Source of the DNA: a bacterium D16-76
GTDB taxonomy: Bacteria; Bacillota; Clostridia; Oscillospirales; Acutalibacteraceae
Assembly (NCBI GenBank): GCA_009917445.1
Contig: QZEE01000002.1
Span: forward strand, 62,001 to 126,000
DNA: 64,000 nucleotides
Direction of reading: 5' to 3'
Shown in pieces: positions 47,012 through 55,667 of the stretch. Numbering within the stretch: the stretch's first letter is position 1; every line of letters starts with the position of its first letter. The notes under the pieces are model-generated. The model did not search any database. It worked only from the letters and a program-made list of their open reading frames with translations, and was not told where the DNA came from. The translations under genes were made by a program, and so were the position numbers.

Positions 47012-47375
47012 TACCAACAAATTTGATTTATTTGTAGATCTTGCTATGCATCCATATGGAAGTTTGGTTAAAAGAGACTTAGATGGATCATCAATGGAGA
47101 CTTGGTATATTTCAAATGGAGATGAAAAATCTGCTAAAGAAAATGATTGGGTAATATCGTGTGCGATGAATCGCCCAATGATTGATGACGTGATTTTTAA
47201 CGATCCCGCTACGATTGTATTCTGGGATGATGGAACAAAGACGGTAGTTAAATGCCAGGAGGGTGATGTTTATAGCAAGGAAACTGGCCTTGCAATGGCT
47301 ATGTTGAAGCGCTATATGGGTAACGACAACACATATAATAAAGAAATCAACGCCTGGTTAGGCGAAAATGAATGA
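46992..47375 (+). CDS. Conserved phage protein (D-P-A-T-I-V-F-W-D-D-G-T-K-T-V-V family)
   Basis: Up to 127 aa. The C-terminal part I-V-F-W-D-D-G-T-K-T-V-V-K-C and the E-T-G-L-A-M-A-M-L-K-R-Y-M-G-N repeat a small phage family. The start is unclear: TTG 46992 or ATG 47046, neither with a ribosome site. This supports a single gene broken or programmed to shift at the upstream A7 tract. Confidence 0.55.
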   Translation: MCFSTVNTNKFDLFVDLAMHPYGSLVKRDLDGSSMETWYISNGDEKSAKENDWVISCAMNRPMIDDVIFNDPATIVFWDDGTKTVVKCQEGDVYSKETGLAMAMLKRYMGNDNTYNKEINAWLGENE

Positions 47376-47390
47376 TTGGAGCTGAACATA

Positions 47391-47585
47391 ATGAACTATT
47401 GTAAGCATGATAATCCAACTTGCAATCTTCACAAAGATTGTTTTGCGAATCTTGATGGTGAATGCAGTTGCCTTAACAACACAGATTTCCAAGGTAAAGA
47501 CTGTCCTTTTTATAAGACAGAACGTGAGCCTAGCGTAAAGAAGAAAATGTCAAAAGTAGGGGATGGTGCTTTTTGTTTCCCCTAA
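47391..47585 (+). CDS. Cys-rich conserved phage protein
   Basis: 64 aa from ATG 47391, TTGGAGC upstream. Eight Cys in the first 40 residues (C-K-H-D...C-N-L-H-K-D-C...C-S-C-L...D-C-P-F-Y-K-T) indicate a zinc or Fe-S site; the pattern is widespread in Clostridia phages. Overlaps the methyltransferase start by 13 nt. Confidence 0.65.
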   Translation: MNYCKHDNPTCNLHKDCFANLDGECSCLNNTDFQGKDCPFYKTEREPSVKKKMSKVGDGAFCFP

Positions 47586-48253
47586 ACGATATTTACAATG
47601 AAGACTGCGTTTTAGGTATGGAGTCGTGGGGGGGGGTAGCTGATTTAATACTTACTGATCCACCTTATAATATCAGTACTTCCAATAACTTCCATACCAT
47701 GAAAGGCAGACAAGGAATTGATTTTGGAGATTGGGATAAAGGGTTTGATTTAATTGGATGGATTCCAAAAGCTATCGAAAGGCTTAGGGATGGCGGTAAC
47801 ATAATTATTTTTAATGCATGGCGCAATATGGGTAATATTGCTTCGACACTAGAAGATTGTGGTTGCTTAGTTAAGGAAATGATTCAATGGCAGAAATCAA
47901 ACCCTATGCCCAGAAACAGAGATAGACTGTATGTAACATCGTGTGAGTTTGCTGTGTGGGCCACAAAAGGAAAAGGGTGGACTTTTAATCGCCAGCGAGA
48001 TTCATATGAGAATACGGTGTTCCAATACCCTATTGTATCTGCTAAAAAACGTATTCATCCAACTCAAAAGCCCGTAGAACTGTTGAAAGACCTAATTCTA
48101 ATTCACAGTAATCCAGGCGATATTGTGTTTGATCCATTTATGGGTAGTGGGAGTACCGCAGTAGCGGCTATAGAGGCTGGAAGAAAGTTTATTGGATTTG
48201 AGCTTGATTCCAACTATTGTGGTGCTGCTCGTGAACGAATTAGTAAACTTTGA
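47573..48253 (+). CDS. DNA methyltransferase (beta class, N6-adenine or N4-cytosine), poly-G phase-ON
   Basis: 226 aa, TTG start after GGGGATGG. Motif IV L-T-D-P-P-Y-N (about 27-33) precedes motif I D-P-F-M-G-S-G-S-T near 187, the beta-class order; H-P-T-Q-K-P-V-E-L-L lies between. A G9 run (47628-47636) codes W-G-G-V just before D-P-P-Y; with nine Gs the frame is open, with eight or ten it would stop early. Likely a phage methylase masking sites from host restriction. Confidence 0.88.
   Translation: MFPLNDIYNEDCVLGMESWGGVADLILTDPPYNISTSNNFHTMKGRQGIDFGDWDKGFDLIGWIPKAIERLRDGGNIIIFNAWRNMGNIASTLEDCGCLVKEMIQWQKSNPMPRNRDRLYVTSCEFAVWATKGKGWTFNRQRDSYENTVFQYPIVSAKKRIHPTQKPVELLKDLILIHSNPGDIVFDPFMGSGSTAVAAIEAGRKFIGFELDSNYCGAARERISKL
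47626..47647 (+). repeat. 22-bp poly-G-containing direct repeat, copy 1
   Basis: GT, G9, then TAGCTGATTTA; identical to 49718-49739. Confidence 0.8.
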
Positions 48254-49615
48254 TAATAGGAGGAATTTATACGGAATATAGAACTTCTCTTTTCTGTGAA
48301 ATCGACAAATATGCCGCTGAAAGCTATTGTGCGATCCATGACACCGACAAATCGCTTAATATTGGCGATATCACTAAAGCCGATGAACACGCTGTAGCAG
48401 ATTTCAACGTAATGTTTGGCGGTAGTCCATGTCAAGATTTTTCTGTAGCTGGAAAGCATGGAGGCGCTGCATGGACTTGTAAAAAATGTGGTAATACATA
48501 TAACCCACTAGAAGCGCATTATAGTATGCGTGATGTCTGCCCTAGGTGCGGATCTTCGGAAATCGAGAAAACTCGATCTTCATTGTTGGTGGAATGGTTA
48601 CGGTTTCTTAGAGAGAAAATGCCGCGATTTGCAATGTACGAAAATGTGAAAAACATTGTTGGTATAAGGTTTAAGCCAACATTCGATATGTTTGTGCGAG
48701 AACTTGAAGAATATGGATATAATGTATATTGGAAAGTTCTCAATGCAAAAGATTATGGTATTCCGCAAAATCGTGAACGTGTGTACTGTATCATTATCCG
48801 CAAAGACCTAGATAACGGAAAGTTTGAGTTTCCAGCACCGATTGAGTTAAAGCATTCATTGGCTGATATACTTGAAGATGATGTCGAAGATAAATATTAT
48901 CTTGATGATGAAAAAGTTTCCAGTCTGATTTACCCCCCCCACCAGATAATGCAAGATGCAAACTTGCAAAGTTGAGCCAAAAAGGAAGAAATTTCGAGGG
49001 ATATTCAGACACAGCCTGTACCCTTTTGGCAAGAGACTATAAAGGGTATGGGAATCAGCCGTCAAATGGAGTCATTGAATATGAAAAATCAGATTATTCA
49101 AGTCGGTAATATGTGTCCTACCAAAACACGCAGCAATCCAAATCAAGGCAGGGTCTATAATCCAGATGGAATTGCGCCTACATTAAACTGTATGGGGGGG
49201 CAACCTAGAGCCACGAATTATTATTTCTGACTTAGGAAAATTATCAAAAAAATGTGGTGATTATATGGATTCAAGTGAAGTTAAAGATGGCGTGGATCAA
49301 GCGCCTAAATATAAAGTGCGCAAGCTCACACAAAAAGAATGCTGGCGGCTAATGGGGTTTGAAGATCAAGATTTTGAGAAAGCTAAAAGTGCGATGAACG
49401 AGAACATATACAATGGAAAGGATCGAAGTGGATCGCAACTTTATAAACAAGCTGGAAATTCTATTGTAGTTGATGTTCTAAGTGCTATAATGAGAAATTT
49501 GTATATCGCTATGCCGTATCTGTTTGAGGACATGAAAGTAGGTTCATTCTTCTCAGGTATCGGAGCATTTGAGAAAGCTTTGAGTGCGCTTGATGTTTGC
49601 CAACTGGAAGAATAG
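48250..49615 (+). pseudogene. Cytosine-5 DNA methyltransferase, motif-permuted and out of frame (phase-OFF)
   Basis: Reading through the frames gives one C5 methylase: motifs II-III at the N-terminus (F-C-E-I-D-K-Y-A), motif IV G-G-S-P-C-Q-D-F-S, VI Y-E-N-V-K-N, VIII Q-N-R-E-R-V-Y, a target region, IX R-x-L-T-Q-K-E-C-W-R-L-M-G-F, X Q-A-G-N-S-I-V-V and finally motif I G-S-F-F-S-G-I-G-A-F at the very end (circular permutation). Three breaks: C8 at 48933-48940 (needs 9 or 6), an A5 near 49088 (needs 4) and G7 at 49194-49200 (needs 9 or 6). A Cys-rich insertion lies after motif IV. Start near-cognate: TTG without ribosome site, or ACG 7 nt after GGAGG. Confidence 0.75.
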
Positions 49616-49625
49616 TTTTTGCATT

Positions 49626-49645
49626 AGCCACACATTAAATTTTTT
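49626..49645 (+). promoter_or_regulatory. AGCCACACATTAAATTTTTT element
   Basis: One-base variant of the repeated element, 13 nt before the next start codon. Confidence 0.45.
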
Positions 49646-49658
49646 TGAGGATTTATTA

Positions 49659-49886
49659 TGCAAGAAGATATAGTTTTAATAAAGCAGGCAACAAAGCATG
49701 GCTTTATTGAATGTGTTGTGGGGGGGGGTAGCTGATTTATCTTACCCTACAAGTAAAACTCGTAGAGGGCGTGTACAAGATCGCGGAAGTATTTGTCCAA
49801 CGATAACTGCAACGGAAACTGGAATATGCAGGATAGAAAGGGATGATAACGGTGAAAAACAGTATCACAAAGACAACACAACTTGA
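49659..49886 (+). pseudogene. Small methylase-TRD-like protein, poly-G phase-OFF
   Basis: From ATG 49659 (GAGG upstream) the peptide begins I-K-Q-A-T-K-H-G-F-I-E, then G9 (49720-49728) shifts it into a stop. With eight Gs it would continue V-A-D-L-S-Y-P-T-S-K-T-R-R-G-R-V-Q and C-P-T-I-T-A-T, a segment usually found in the target-recognition half of phage C5 methylases or as a small separate protein. Confidence 0.65.
49718..49739 (+). repeat. 22-bp poly-G-containing direct repeat, copy 2
   Basis: Identical to 47626-47647. Confidence 0.8.
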
Positions 49887-50142
49887 ATCATATGCAAAGG
49901 TTATCCCAAAGCGGGAAAACAGAAAAGAAATGATTATGGCGGTTTTATGTAATGGCAACAAAGACGGTATGACCGCAGAAGAAGTACTTGAACAACTTAT
50001 TGCAGATGGAAAGACTACCATAAGAGATATGAATTATGTAAGACCACGTTTAACAGAATTGAAGGAGAGCGGAAAAGTAAAAGTGGTTGGAAGCCGCATA
50101 AGTTCAACCCGAGTGCGTACCGCAGTCTGGAAGATTGTGTAA
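49843..50142 (+). CDS. Winged-helix-like phage protein
   Basis: Up to 99 aa; GAAAGGG lies close to ATG 49843, and GTG 49852 is also possible. Residues 30-99 (I-M-A-V-L-C-N-G-N-K-D-G-M-T-A-E-E-V, then R-P-R-L-T-E-L-K-E-S-G-K-V) look like a winged helix with a basic wing. It overlaps the preceding phase-variable frame. Possibly a DNA-binding regulator. Confidence 0.65.
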   Translation: MITVKNSITKTTQLESYAKVIPKRENRKEMIMAVLCNGNKDGMTAEEVLEQLIADGKTTIRDMNYVRPRLTELKESGKVKVVGSRISSTRVRTAVWKIV

Positions 50143-50384
50143 TGTACATCTGTCTTGAATGCATTAAAACCTTCGATGAACCGAAACGTTTTGAAGAAAG
50201 GCATGGTCTTGACACTCCACCTTATGAAGTTACCTATGGGTGCCCATACTGTGGTGGGGCATTTCAAGATGCTATCCGATGTGATTGTTGTGGCGAAGTT
50301 ATTACAGATTCATATGTGGAAATAGATGAAGGTGGCAAAAGATACTGCGATTGTTGTTTTATAATGCGAAATATTTTAGATTGA
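50142..50384 (+). CDS. Zinc-ribbon protein
   Basis: 80 aa, starts on the stop of the preceding gene (TAATG). Four C-x-x-C pairs (C-L-E-C, C-P-Y-C-G-G, C-D-C-C-G, C-D-C-C) suggest two zinc sites. Conserved in phages, role unknown. Confidence 0.65.
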   Translation: MYICLECIKTFDEPKRFEERHGLDTPPYEVTYGCPYCGGAFQDAIRCDCCGEVITDSYVEIDEGGKRYCDCCFIMRNILD

Positions 50385-50398
50385 GGTGAAAACGAAAA

Positions 50399-51031
50399 AT
50401 GCCAAAGTTTAATGAGTCAGAAATGGCAGAGATGAAATCAAGATTTCTTGCGGTTTGTCGTACTGTTAATCGTCCTGGCATGGAAGATTTACTTGATTGG
50501 CTAGAAAATTCTGACTTTTTTACAGCTCCCGCAAGCACTAAATTTCATGGAAATTATGAATGTGGATTACTTGAACATAGTCTACATGTTCTTGATAAAA
50601 CATGGGATCTTGTCAGTAAATATCCTAATCTTGGAATTAGCAAAGATTCTGTGATTATTGCAGCACTTTTTCACGATATCACAAAGGCTAATTACTACGT
50701 AAAGGATTACAAGAACGTTAAAGTGTATAGCGAGAATGGGCTGAAGAGGGATGAACGAGGCCGATTTGATTGGGTTTCTCAGTCCTGCTACAAGATAGAT
50801 GACAAATTGCCTCTAGGCCACGGAGAAAAGTCCGTCATCATCTTGCAAAGCTTTATTAAGCTACAGAGAGATGAAATATATGCTATTCGTTGGCATATGG
50901 GTGGATTTGATTCCGCCGTTAAGGGCGGAGATTTTGCAATGAGTAAGGCATACGAGGTTTGTCCATTAGCTGTAATGCTACACATGGCAGATGTCGAATC
51001 TTCTTATTTGCTTGAAACTATTGAGAAGTGA
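50399..51031 (+). CDS. HD-domain phosphohydrolase
   Basis: 210 aa, TGAGGTG upstream. L-L-E-H-S-L-H-V and A-A-L-F-H-D-I-T-K give the H...HD pattern, W-H-M-G-G and the later D-V-E complete it. Phage HD proteins are often nucleotide phosphatases or (d)NTP-related hydrolases; substrate unknown. Located before the recombination genes. Confidence 0.82.
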   Translation: MPKFNESEMAEMKSRFLAVCRTVNRPGMEDLLDWLENSDFFTAPASTKFHGNYECGLLEHSLHVLDKTWDLVSKYPNLGISKDSVIIAALFHDITKANYYVKDYKNVKVYSENGLKRDERGRFDWVSQSCYKIDDKLPLGHGEKSVIILQSFIKLQRDEIYAIRWHMGGFDSAVKGGDFAMSKAYEVCPLAVMLHMADVESSYLLETIEK

Positions 51032-51042
51032 GGTGTCATAAA

Positions 51043-51735
51043 ATGACCATCTTAGAAGAAAATGAGGTGTTGAGGGATGAACTTAATGCCGCAAAATCAG
51101 ATAATGCACGACTGATGCAAAAGCTCGAAGATAGTGCACGTGAGAACAGCGTTTTTAAATTGCTAAATGAGTACGATATTACTGAACATCTGAAGAAGAA
51201 GGATAAGATTATCTATCTTCCCTGGTCAAAAGCCTGGACAATTATCAAGAGCCTCTTCCCTACTGCTAGGTTTACGATCCACAAGACAAATGATGGATGT
51301 ATTTACCACACCGATGGAAAAACGGCATGGGTGGAGGTTTCAATCACTATCAACGGTTGGACTGAAACTGAATCATTAGCGGTGATGGATTTCCGAAACA
51401 AGTCTATCCCCGTTGAATCCATTACATCCGCCGATGCAGAAAAGTCAATTAAGCGCTGTCTTGTTAAATGCGCCGCATTACATGGGCTGGGGCTGTCCTT
51501 GTGGACTGGCGAAGAACTTTCAAGCGCTGCCAAAAGGAAAAAGGAAACAGACTTAGACGATGTTAAACAAGATATCATTGGCACGGTAGCCGAAAAGCTT
51601 GATGCGAAAGTACCGAGAGAAGAAATATACAAGGTTATTGAAAGCATTGCTGGCGCAAAGAATCCAAATGCGATTCGGGATATTGCCATTGCACAGAAAG
51701 TATTAGAAAAGATTAAGAAGATGGAGGTAAAGTAA
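51043..51735 (+). CDS. DUF1071-type single-strand annealing protein (Rad52-like)
   Basis: 230 aa from ATG 51043, GAGGTG upstream. After a 40-residue coiled coil, I-I-Y-L-P-W-S-K-A-W, D-G-K-T-A-W-V-E-V-S-I-T and S-I-K-R-C-L-V-K-C-A-A-L-H-G-L-G are the DUF1071 signatures of phage annealing proteins. Followed by SSB, RecB-like nuclease and primase-helicase, a normal phage recombination cassette. Confidence 0.8.
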   Translation: MTILEENEVLRDELNAAKSDNARLMQKLEDSARENSVFKLLNEYDITEHLKKKDKIIYLPWSKAWTIIKSLFPTARFTIHKTNDGCIYHTDGKTAWVEVSITINGWTETESLAVMDFRNKSIPVESITSADAEKSIKRCLVKCAALHGLGLSLWTGEELSSAAKRKKETDLDDVKQDIIGTVAEKLDAKVPREEIYKVIESIAGAKNPNAIRDIAIAQKVLEKIKKMEVK

Positions 51736-51736
51736 A

Positions 51737-52165
51737 ATGTTGAATGAAGTAGTGTTGATGGGTAGGCTAACACGAGATCCAGAAGTTAAGAAAACGCAGA
51801 GTGATGTTTCTGTATGCTCATTCTCTATTGCTTGTGAGCGCGATATTGTGAGCAAGCAAACAAACGAGCGCGAAACCGACTATTTTGATGTTGTTGCGTG
51901 GCGCTCTACCGCAGATTTTATTGGAAAGTACTTCGCAAAGGGCCGCATGATTATCGTTAAAGGCCGTTTGCAGAAACGATACTACGATGACAAGGAAGGT
52001 AACAAGCGAAATGTTGTAGAGGTTGTTGCTGATACAGTGTATTTTGGTGAATCAAAAAAGAGCGCAGAATCATCTACTACTACAACATCTGAAAGCGCAC
52101 CAAAGCCAGCAGCCGCAGTTCCTGACTTTGATCCAAACGATGTCGATGATGATCTTCCGTTTTAA
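51737..52165 (+). CDS. ssb: Single-stranded DNA-binding protein
   Basis: 142 aa, ATGGAGG upstream. OB-fold start M-L-N-E-V-V-L-M-G-R-L-T-R-D-P-E, W-R-S-T-A-D-F and the acidic D-D-D-L-P-F tail for partner binding, separated by a Ser/Thr/Pro linker. It overlaps the next ATG by 1 nt. Confidence 0.95.
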   Translation: MLNEVVLMGRLTRDPEVKKTQSDVSVCSFSIACERDIVSKQTNERETDYFDVVAWRSTADFIGKYFAKGRMIIVKGRLQKRYYDDKEGNKRNVVEVVADTVYFGESKKSAESSTTTTSESAPKPAAAVPDFDPNDVDDDLPF

Positions 52166-52920
52166 TGGATAACTCATTCTTTTTAGATGCCATGAGTTGG
52201 TCGTATTCGCGCATTAGCTGTTTTAATCAGTGCCCACGAATGTTCGATCTTACATATCTTAAATGTGAGGATTGCACAGAAAACGCATTTGCACAATGGG
52301 GCATCTTATGCCACTCGCTTTTGGAGAAGTATTTTAGCCAGCAGGTAGAGTTATGGGATTTGGCAATGCTTTATGAAAAAGACTATTCCAAAATAGTCAC
52401 CGAGCGATTCCCGTTTCCACGGCTAGAAGAAAGCTATTACGAGCGCGGCCTAGAATACTTTGAAACATTTAATGGTAGTTTGAATGATGAAAAAGAAACA
52501 CTCATGGTTGAAGATAGGTACACCGCCACCTTGAGCGGTGTACCCGTGGTAGGAGTAATCGATTTAGTTTTACGTAATCCATATGGATTAGTTGTATGTG
52601 ATCACAAAAGTAGAGGAAAATGGAAGTCCAAGGATGAACGCCGCAAGTACCTTAGACAACTCAACCTTTACTCCGTATATGTCCATGAAAAGTATGGTGA
52701 ATGGCCTAAAGGATTGTGGTTTAACAAATTCCGAGAAGGTTGCATAGATATAGAGCCATTTTCAAAAACTGCGATGCAGGCAGATATAGATTGGTTTTTA
52801 CGCTCTGTAGATAACATCTACAAAACAAAAAAATTTATTGCAAAACCTGATCGCTTCTTTTGCAATCACTTATGTTCTGTGCGAGAACATTGTGAACACT
52901 CCGAATCGTTTATAAGTTAA
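52165..52920 (+). CDS. RecB/Cas4-like PD-(D/E)XK nuclease
   Basis: 251 aa. S-Y-S-R-I-S-C-F-N-Q-C-P at the start, H-S-L-L-E-K motif, then G-V-I-D-L-V and V-V-C-D-H-K-S-R as the D...D-x-K core, Q-L-N-L-Y-S-V-Y downstream, and C-terminal Cys (C-N-H-L-C-S-V-R-E-H-C) which, with the N-terminal Cys, could hold an Fe-S cluster. An exonuclease partner of the annealing protein. Confidence 0.85.
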   Translation: MDNSFFLDAMSWSYSRISCFNQCPRMFDLTYLKCEDCTENAFAQWGILCHSLLEKYFSQQVELWDLAMLYEKDYSKIVTERFPFPRLEESYYERGLEYFETFNGSLNDEKETLMVEDRYTATLSGVPVVGVIDLVLRNPYGLVVCDHKSRGKWKSKDERRKYLRQLNLYSVYVHEKYGEWPKGLWFNKFREGCIDIEPFSKTAMQADIDWFLRSVDNIYKTKKFIAKPDRFFCNHLCSVREHCEHSESFIS

Positions 52921-52932
52921 GGAGAGATCAAA

Positions 52933-54903
52933 ATGCAGATCGATAACGAGCTAATTCTAAAAGCTAAGGAAAAACTTGGGGATAAGAATGCAGAGTTAAT
53001 CATAAAAGCGCTTAGCGTTACTGATTACGATGAAAAAAGCAAACGCTGCTGTTGCCCATTTCACCAGGAAGATACCCCATCCTTTATATATAATCCTAAG
53101 AAATACAACTTTAAATGTTTTGGCTGTGGATGCACATGTGATTTAATCGATGCACTTATGTACTCAGGATTAACATTTGTACAGGCGGTTATGAAGTTGT
53201 TTGAATATGCCGATACACCATATTCATTCGGCGAACATGGCGTAAAAACAAAACGAGCATATAAATACCCTCACGAAGAGCCAAATGGGAGTAAGGAACA
53301 GGTGTATCAATATCTTCAGCAAAGATGCATTTCAAAAAAAACTGCTGATTACTTAGATATTCGCCAGGATAAACACGGAAATTGTGTATTTAACTATTAT
53401 GACACAAATGATGTTCTAACCATGGTGAAATATCGTCCATCACACAAGATTGACAAAAGAAACGGTGAAGCAAAAAACTGGTGTCAGTCTGGTGCTGACA
53501 CCACACCAATCTTATTCAATATGAATCGCATCAACCCAGACAATTCTCTTTTAATTACTTGTGGGGAATTAGATTGTGCTGCTGCCATTGAAAGTGGATG
53601 GAAAAATGCCGTATCAATTCCGCTAGGAGATCAGAATACAAGATGGTGTGATGAATGCAAAGATTGGCTTGACCAATTTAAGGACATTATTGTGTGTGCC
53701 GATAACGATTCATCTGGCACAAAATTTTTAAAGACTGTCGTGCCCATGTTACATTCAAAACGCTGTAGGATAGTGTCTTTGCCTAGAACAGTTGAAGTTG
53801 AGGACAAGAACGGAGAAAAGCGACAAGTTGCCATAAAGGATTTGAATGAATATCTTGTGCGTTGTGGAAAATCACAGGTACTTAATTCGATAACACAAGC
53901 CAATCACTCCCCTATTACGTCTGTTTCGGATTTGTCGGATGTAGAGCCGATTGAGTATGAAAATGTGGATGGGATAAACTTTGGAATTGCACCAATAGAT
54001 GATGAAATAGTACGTTTGTTTTTCTCAACTCTAACTATTATTTCTGGTAGACCTGGTGCTGGTAAATCGAGCATCCTAGGCCAGCTCATGTGTAACGCGA
54101 TGGATCAAGGCTATAACACATGGATATTCAGCGGCGAACTTCCGAACGGTATGAACAAAAGCTGGATGAATTACATACTGGCTGGATGTCGTAATATTGA
54201 AACAAAAACCTCTCAACGAGGAAATGAATATTACAAGGTTAGAAACGGAGCCATTGTTGGTATCAATACACATTACCGTGGGAAATGGTTTATTTATAAA
54301 GATGATATCGATAATGACTTAGCTTCTTTGATGAACTCTATGGAAGAGGTTGTTTGCAGAAAAGCAGTCAAGTTGCTTATTCTTGACAACTTTATGTGTA
54401 TAGATAATGCCAATAATGAAGAAGAACTTAGGTCGCAGACAGATACCATAAAAAAGCTGATCCGTTTTGCAAAAGAATATCAAGTAGCAATCGTATTGGT
54501 CTGCCACCCAAGAAAGTTTGATGGCGGCGCTCCAATGGACATTTACGACATTGCGGGTTCAAGCAATATTGTGAACTTGGCGCATAGAACTATTGCACTT
54601 AGGCGAGTGTATGAAAGTGACCGCGAAAACGCTGGTAAGATGTCAGAACGCAAGAAAGCGCTTATGAAACACGATGTGATTATTACTGTTGTCAAAGACC
54701 GAATGTTTGGTAGGCAGAACATCGATGTGGGTGTATATTACGATGACATGTCCAGGCGTTTTTATACAAGTAATGAGGAATACGATCATCACTACGCCTG
54801 GGATAAAACAGAGTATAAAGATGTGCGTGTTTCAAGTAAAATCGCCGAAGATGAAGAAACTGATAGCGATGAAGAAGAGGTTTTGGGTAAGAAAGGACTG
54901 TAA
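52933..54903 (+). CDS. Primase-helicase (DnaG-like zinc finger/Toprim plus DnaB-like ATPase)
   Basis: 656 aa, AAGGAGAG upstream. Zinc finger C-P-F-H...C-F-G-C (40-65), Toprim T-C-G-E-L-D-C-A-A and I-V-C-A-D-N-D-S-S-G (about 210-265), RecA-like core with G-R-P-G-A-G-K-S (near 375), L-L-I-L-D-N-F (Walker B) and H-P-R-K (H4). Arrangement as in T7 gp4 and Twinkle. Acidic C-terminus. Works with the DnaE-type polymerase below. Confidence 0.92.
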   Translation: MQIDNELILKAKEKLGDKNAELIIKALSVTDYDEKSKRCCCPFHQEDTPSFIYNPKKYNFKCFGCGCTCDLIDALMYSGLTFVQAVMKLFEYADTPYSFGEHGVKTKRAYKYPHEEPNGSKEQVYQYLQQRCISKKTADYLDIRQDKHGNCVFNYYDTNDVLTMVKYRPSHKIDKRNGEAKNWCQSGADTTPILFNMNRINPDNSLLITCGELDCAAAIESGWKNAVSIPLGDQNTRWCDECKDWLDQFKDIIVCADNDSSGTKFLKTVVPMLHSKRCRIVSLPRTVEVEDKNGEKRQVAIKDLNEYLVRCGKSQVLNSITQANHSPITSVSDLSDVEPIEYENVDGINFGIAPIDDEIVRLFFSTLTIISGRPGAGKSSILGQLMCNAMDQGYNTWIFSGELPNGMNKSWMNYILAGCRNIETKTSQRGNEYYKVRNGAIVGINTHYRGKWFIYKDDIDNDLASLMNSMEEVVCRKAVKLLILDNFMCIDNANNEEELRSQTDTIKKLIRFAKEYQVAIVLVCHPRKFDGGAPMDIYDIAGSSNIVNLAHRTIALRRVYESDRENAGKMSERKKALMKHDVIITVVKDRMFGRQNIDVGVYYDDMSRRFYTSNEEYDHHYAWDKTEYKDVRVSSKIAEDEETDSDEEEVLGKKGL

Positions 54904-54905
54904 AT

Positions 54906-55667
54906 ATGCCTGTTAAGTGTGAGCTATATCATGATAACTTTCAGAATTTTAAAACATATGGAATACCAAAAGCGCAGCTTGTGATTGCAGATATTCCATA
55001 TAACATTGGCGTTGATGCCTATGCGTCTAATCCAATGTGGTATAGGGGGGGGGACAACAAGAACGGTGAAAGTGAAAAGGCGAAAAAGGCTTTCTTTAAT
55101 AACGATGGAATGTTTAAAATCGCTGAGTACATGCACTTCTGTAACAGAATGCTTATCAAAGAGCCGAAAGAAAGGAACAAGGCTCCTGCAATGATTGTGT
55201 TTTGTGCATTTGAACAGATGCAAACCGTCATTGAATATGGAAAGAAATATGGATTTATGAAAAATTATCCAATTTTCTTCATTAAAAATTATTCAGCACA
55301 AGCACTTAAAGCGAATATGAAAATCGTGGGAGCAACAGAATTTGCAGTAGTCTTATACCGAAATAAGCTACCAAAATTCAACAACAACGGTAAGATGGTA
55401 TATAACTGGTTTGAGTGGAAAAGGGATAGCATAAAAGAATACCCAAAGATTCATCCCACTCAAAAGCCTATAGGAGTACTTAAAAGGCTAATTGAAATCT
55501 TTACCGATCCTGGGGATGTTGTAATCGATCCTGTAGCTGGAAGTGGCACAACCCTCCGTGCAGCATATGAAATAGGCCGCAACAGTTACGGATTTGAGGT
55601 TGATAGAAACTTTTATACGAAGTCACGAGAATTGATGTTACCGCAAAGGGAGCTGGTAAGTACATGA
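54906..55667 (+). CDS. DNA methyltransferase (beta class), poly-G phase-ON
   Basis: 253 aa. Motif IV A-D-I-P-Y-N-I-G (27-34) and motif I D-P-V-A-G-S-G-T-T near 209, with H-P-T-Q-K-P-I-G-V-L between. G9 at 55045-55053 codes R-G-G-D in frame; one G more or fewer stops translation. The stop overlaps the next ATG (ATGA). Confidence 0.87.
   Translation: MPVKCELYHDNFQNFKTYGIPKAQLVIADIPYNIGVDAYASNPMWYRGGDNKNGESEKAKKAFFNNDGMFKIAEYMHFCNRMLIKEPKERNKAPAMIVFCAFEQMQTVIEYGKKYGFMKNYPIFFIKNYSAQALKANMKIVGATEFAVVLYRNKLPKFNNNGKMVYNWFEWKRDSIKEYPKIHPTQKPIGVLKRLIEIFTDPGDVVIDPVAGSGTTLRAAYEIGRNSYGFEVDRNFYTKSRELMLPQRELVST

Noticed and set aside
47573-49739. Diversity-generating retroelement around the variable methylase genes
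   Set aside because: No reverse transcriptase and no template/variable repeat pair with adenine-specific changes; variation is in homopolymers.
49698-49886. Independent gene from ATG 49698
   Set aside because: This ATG is an out-of-frame codon inside the upstream part; the intact protein needs a tract change from ATG 49659.
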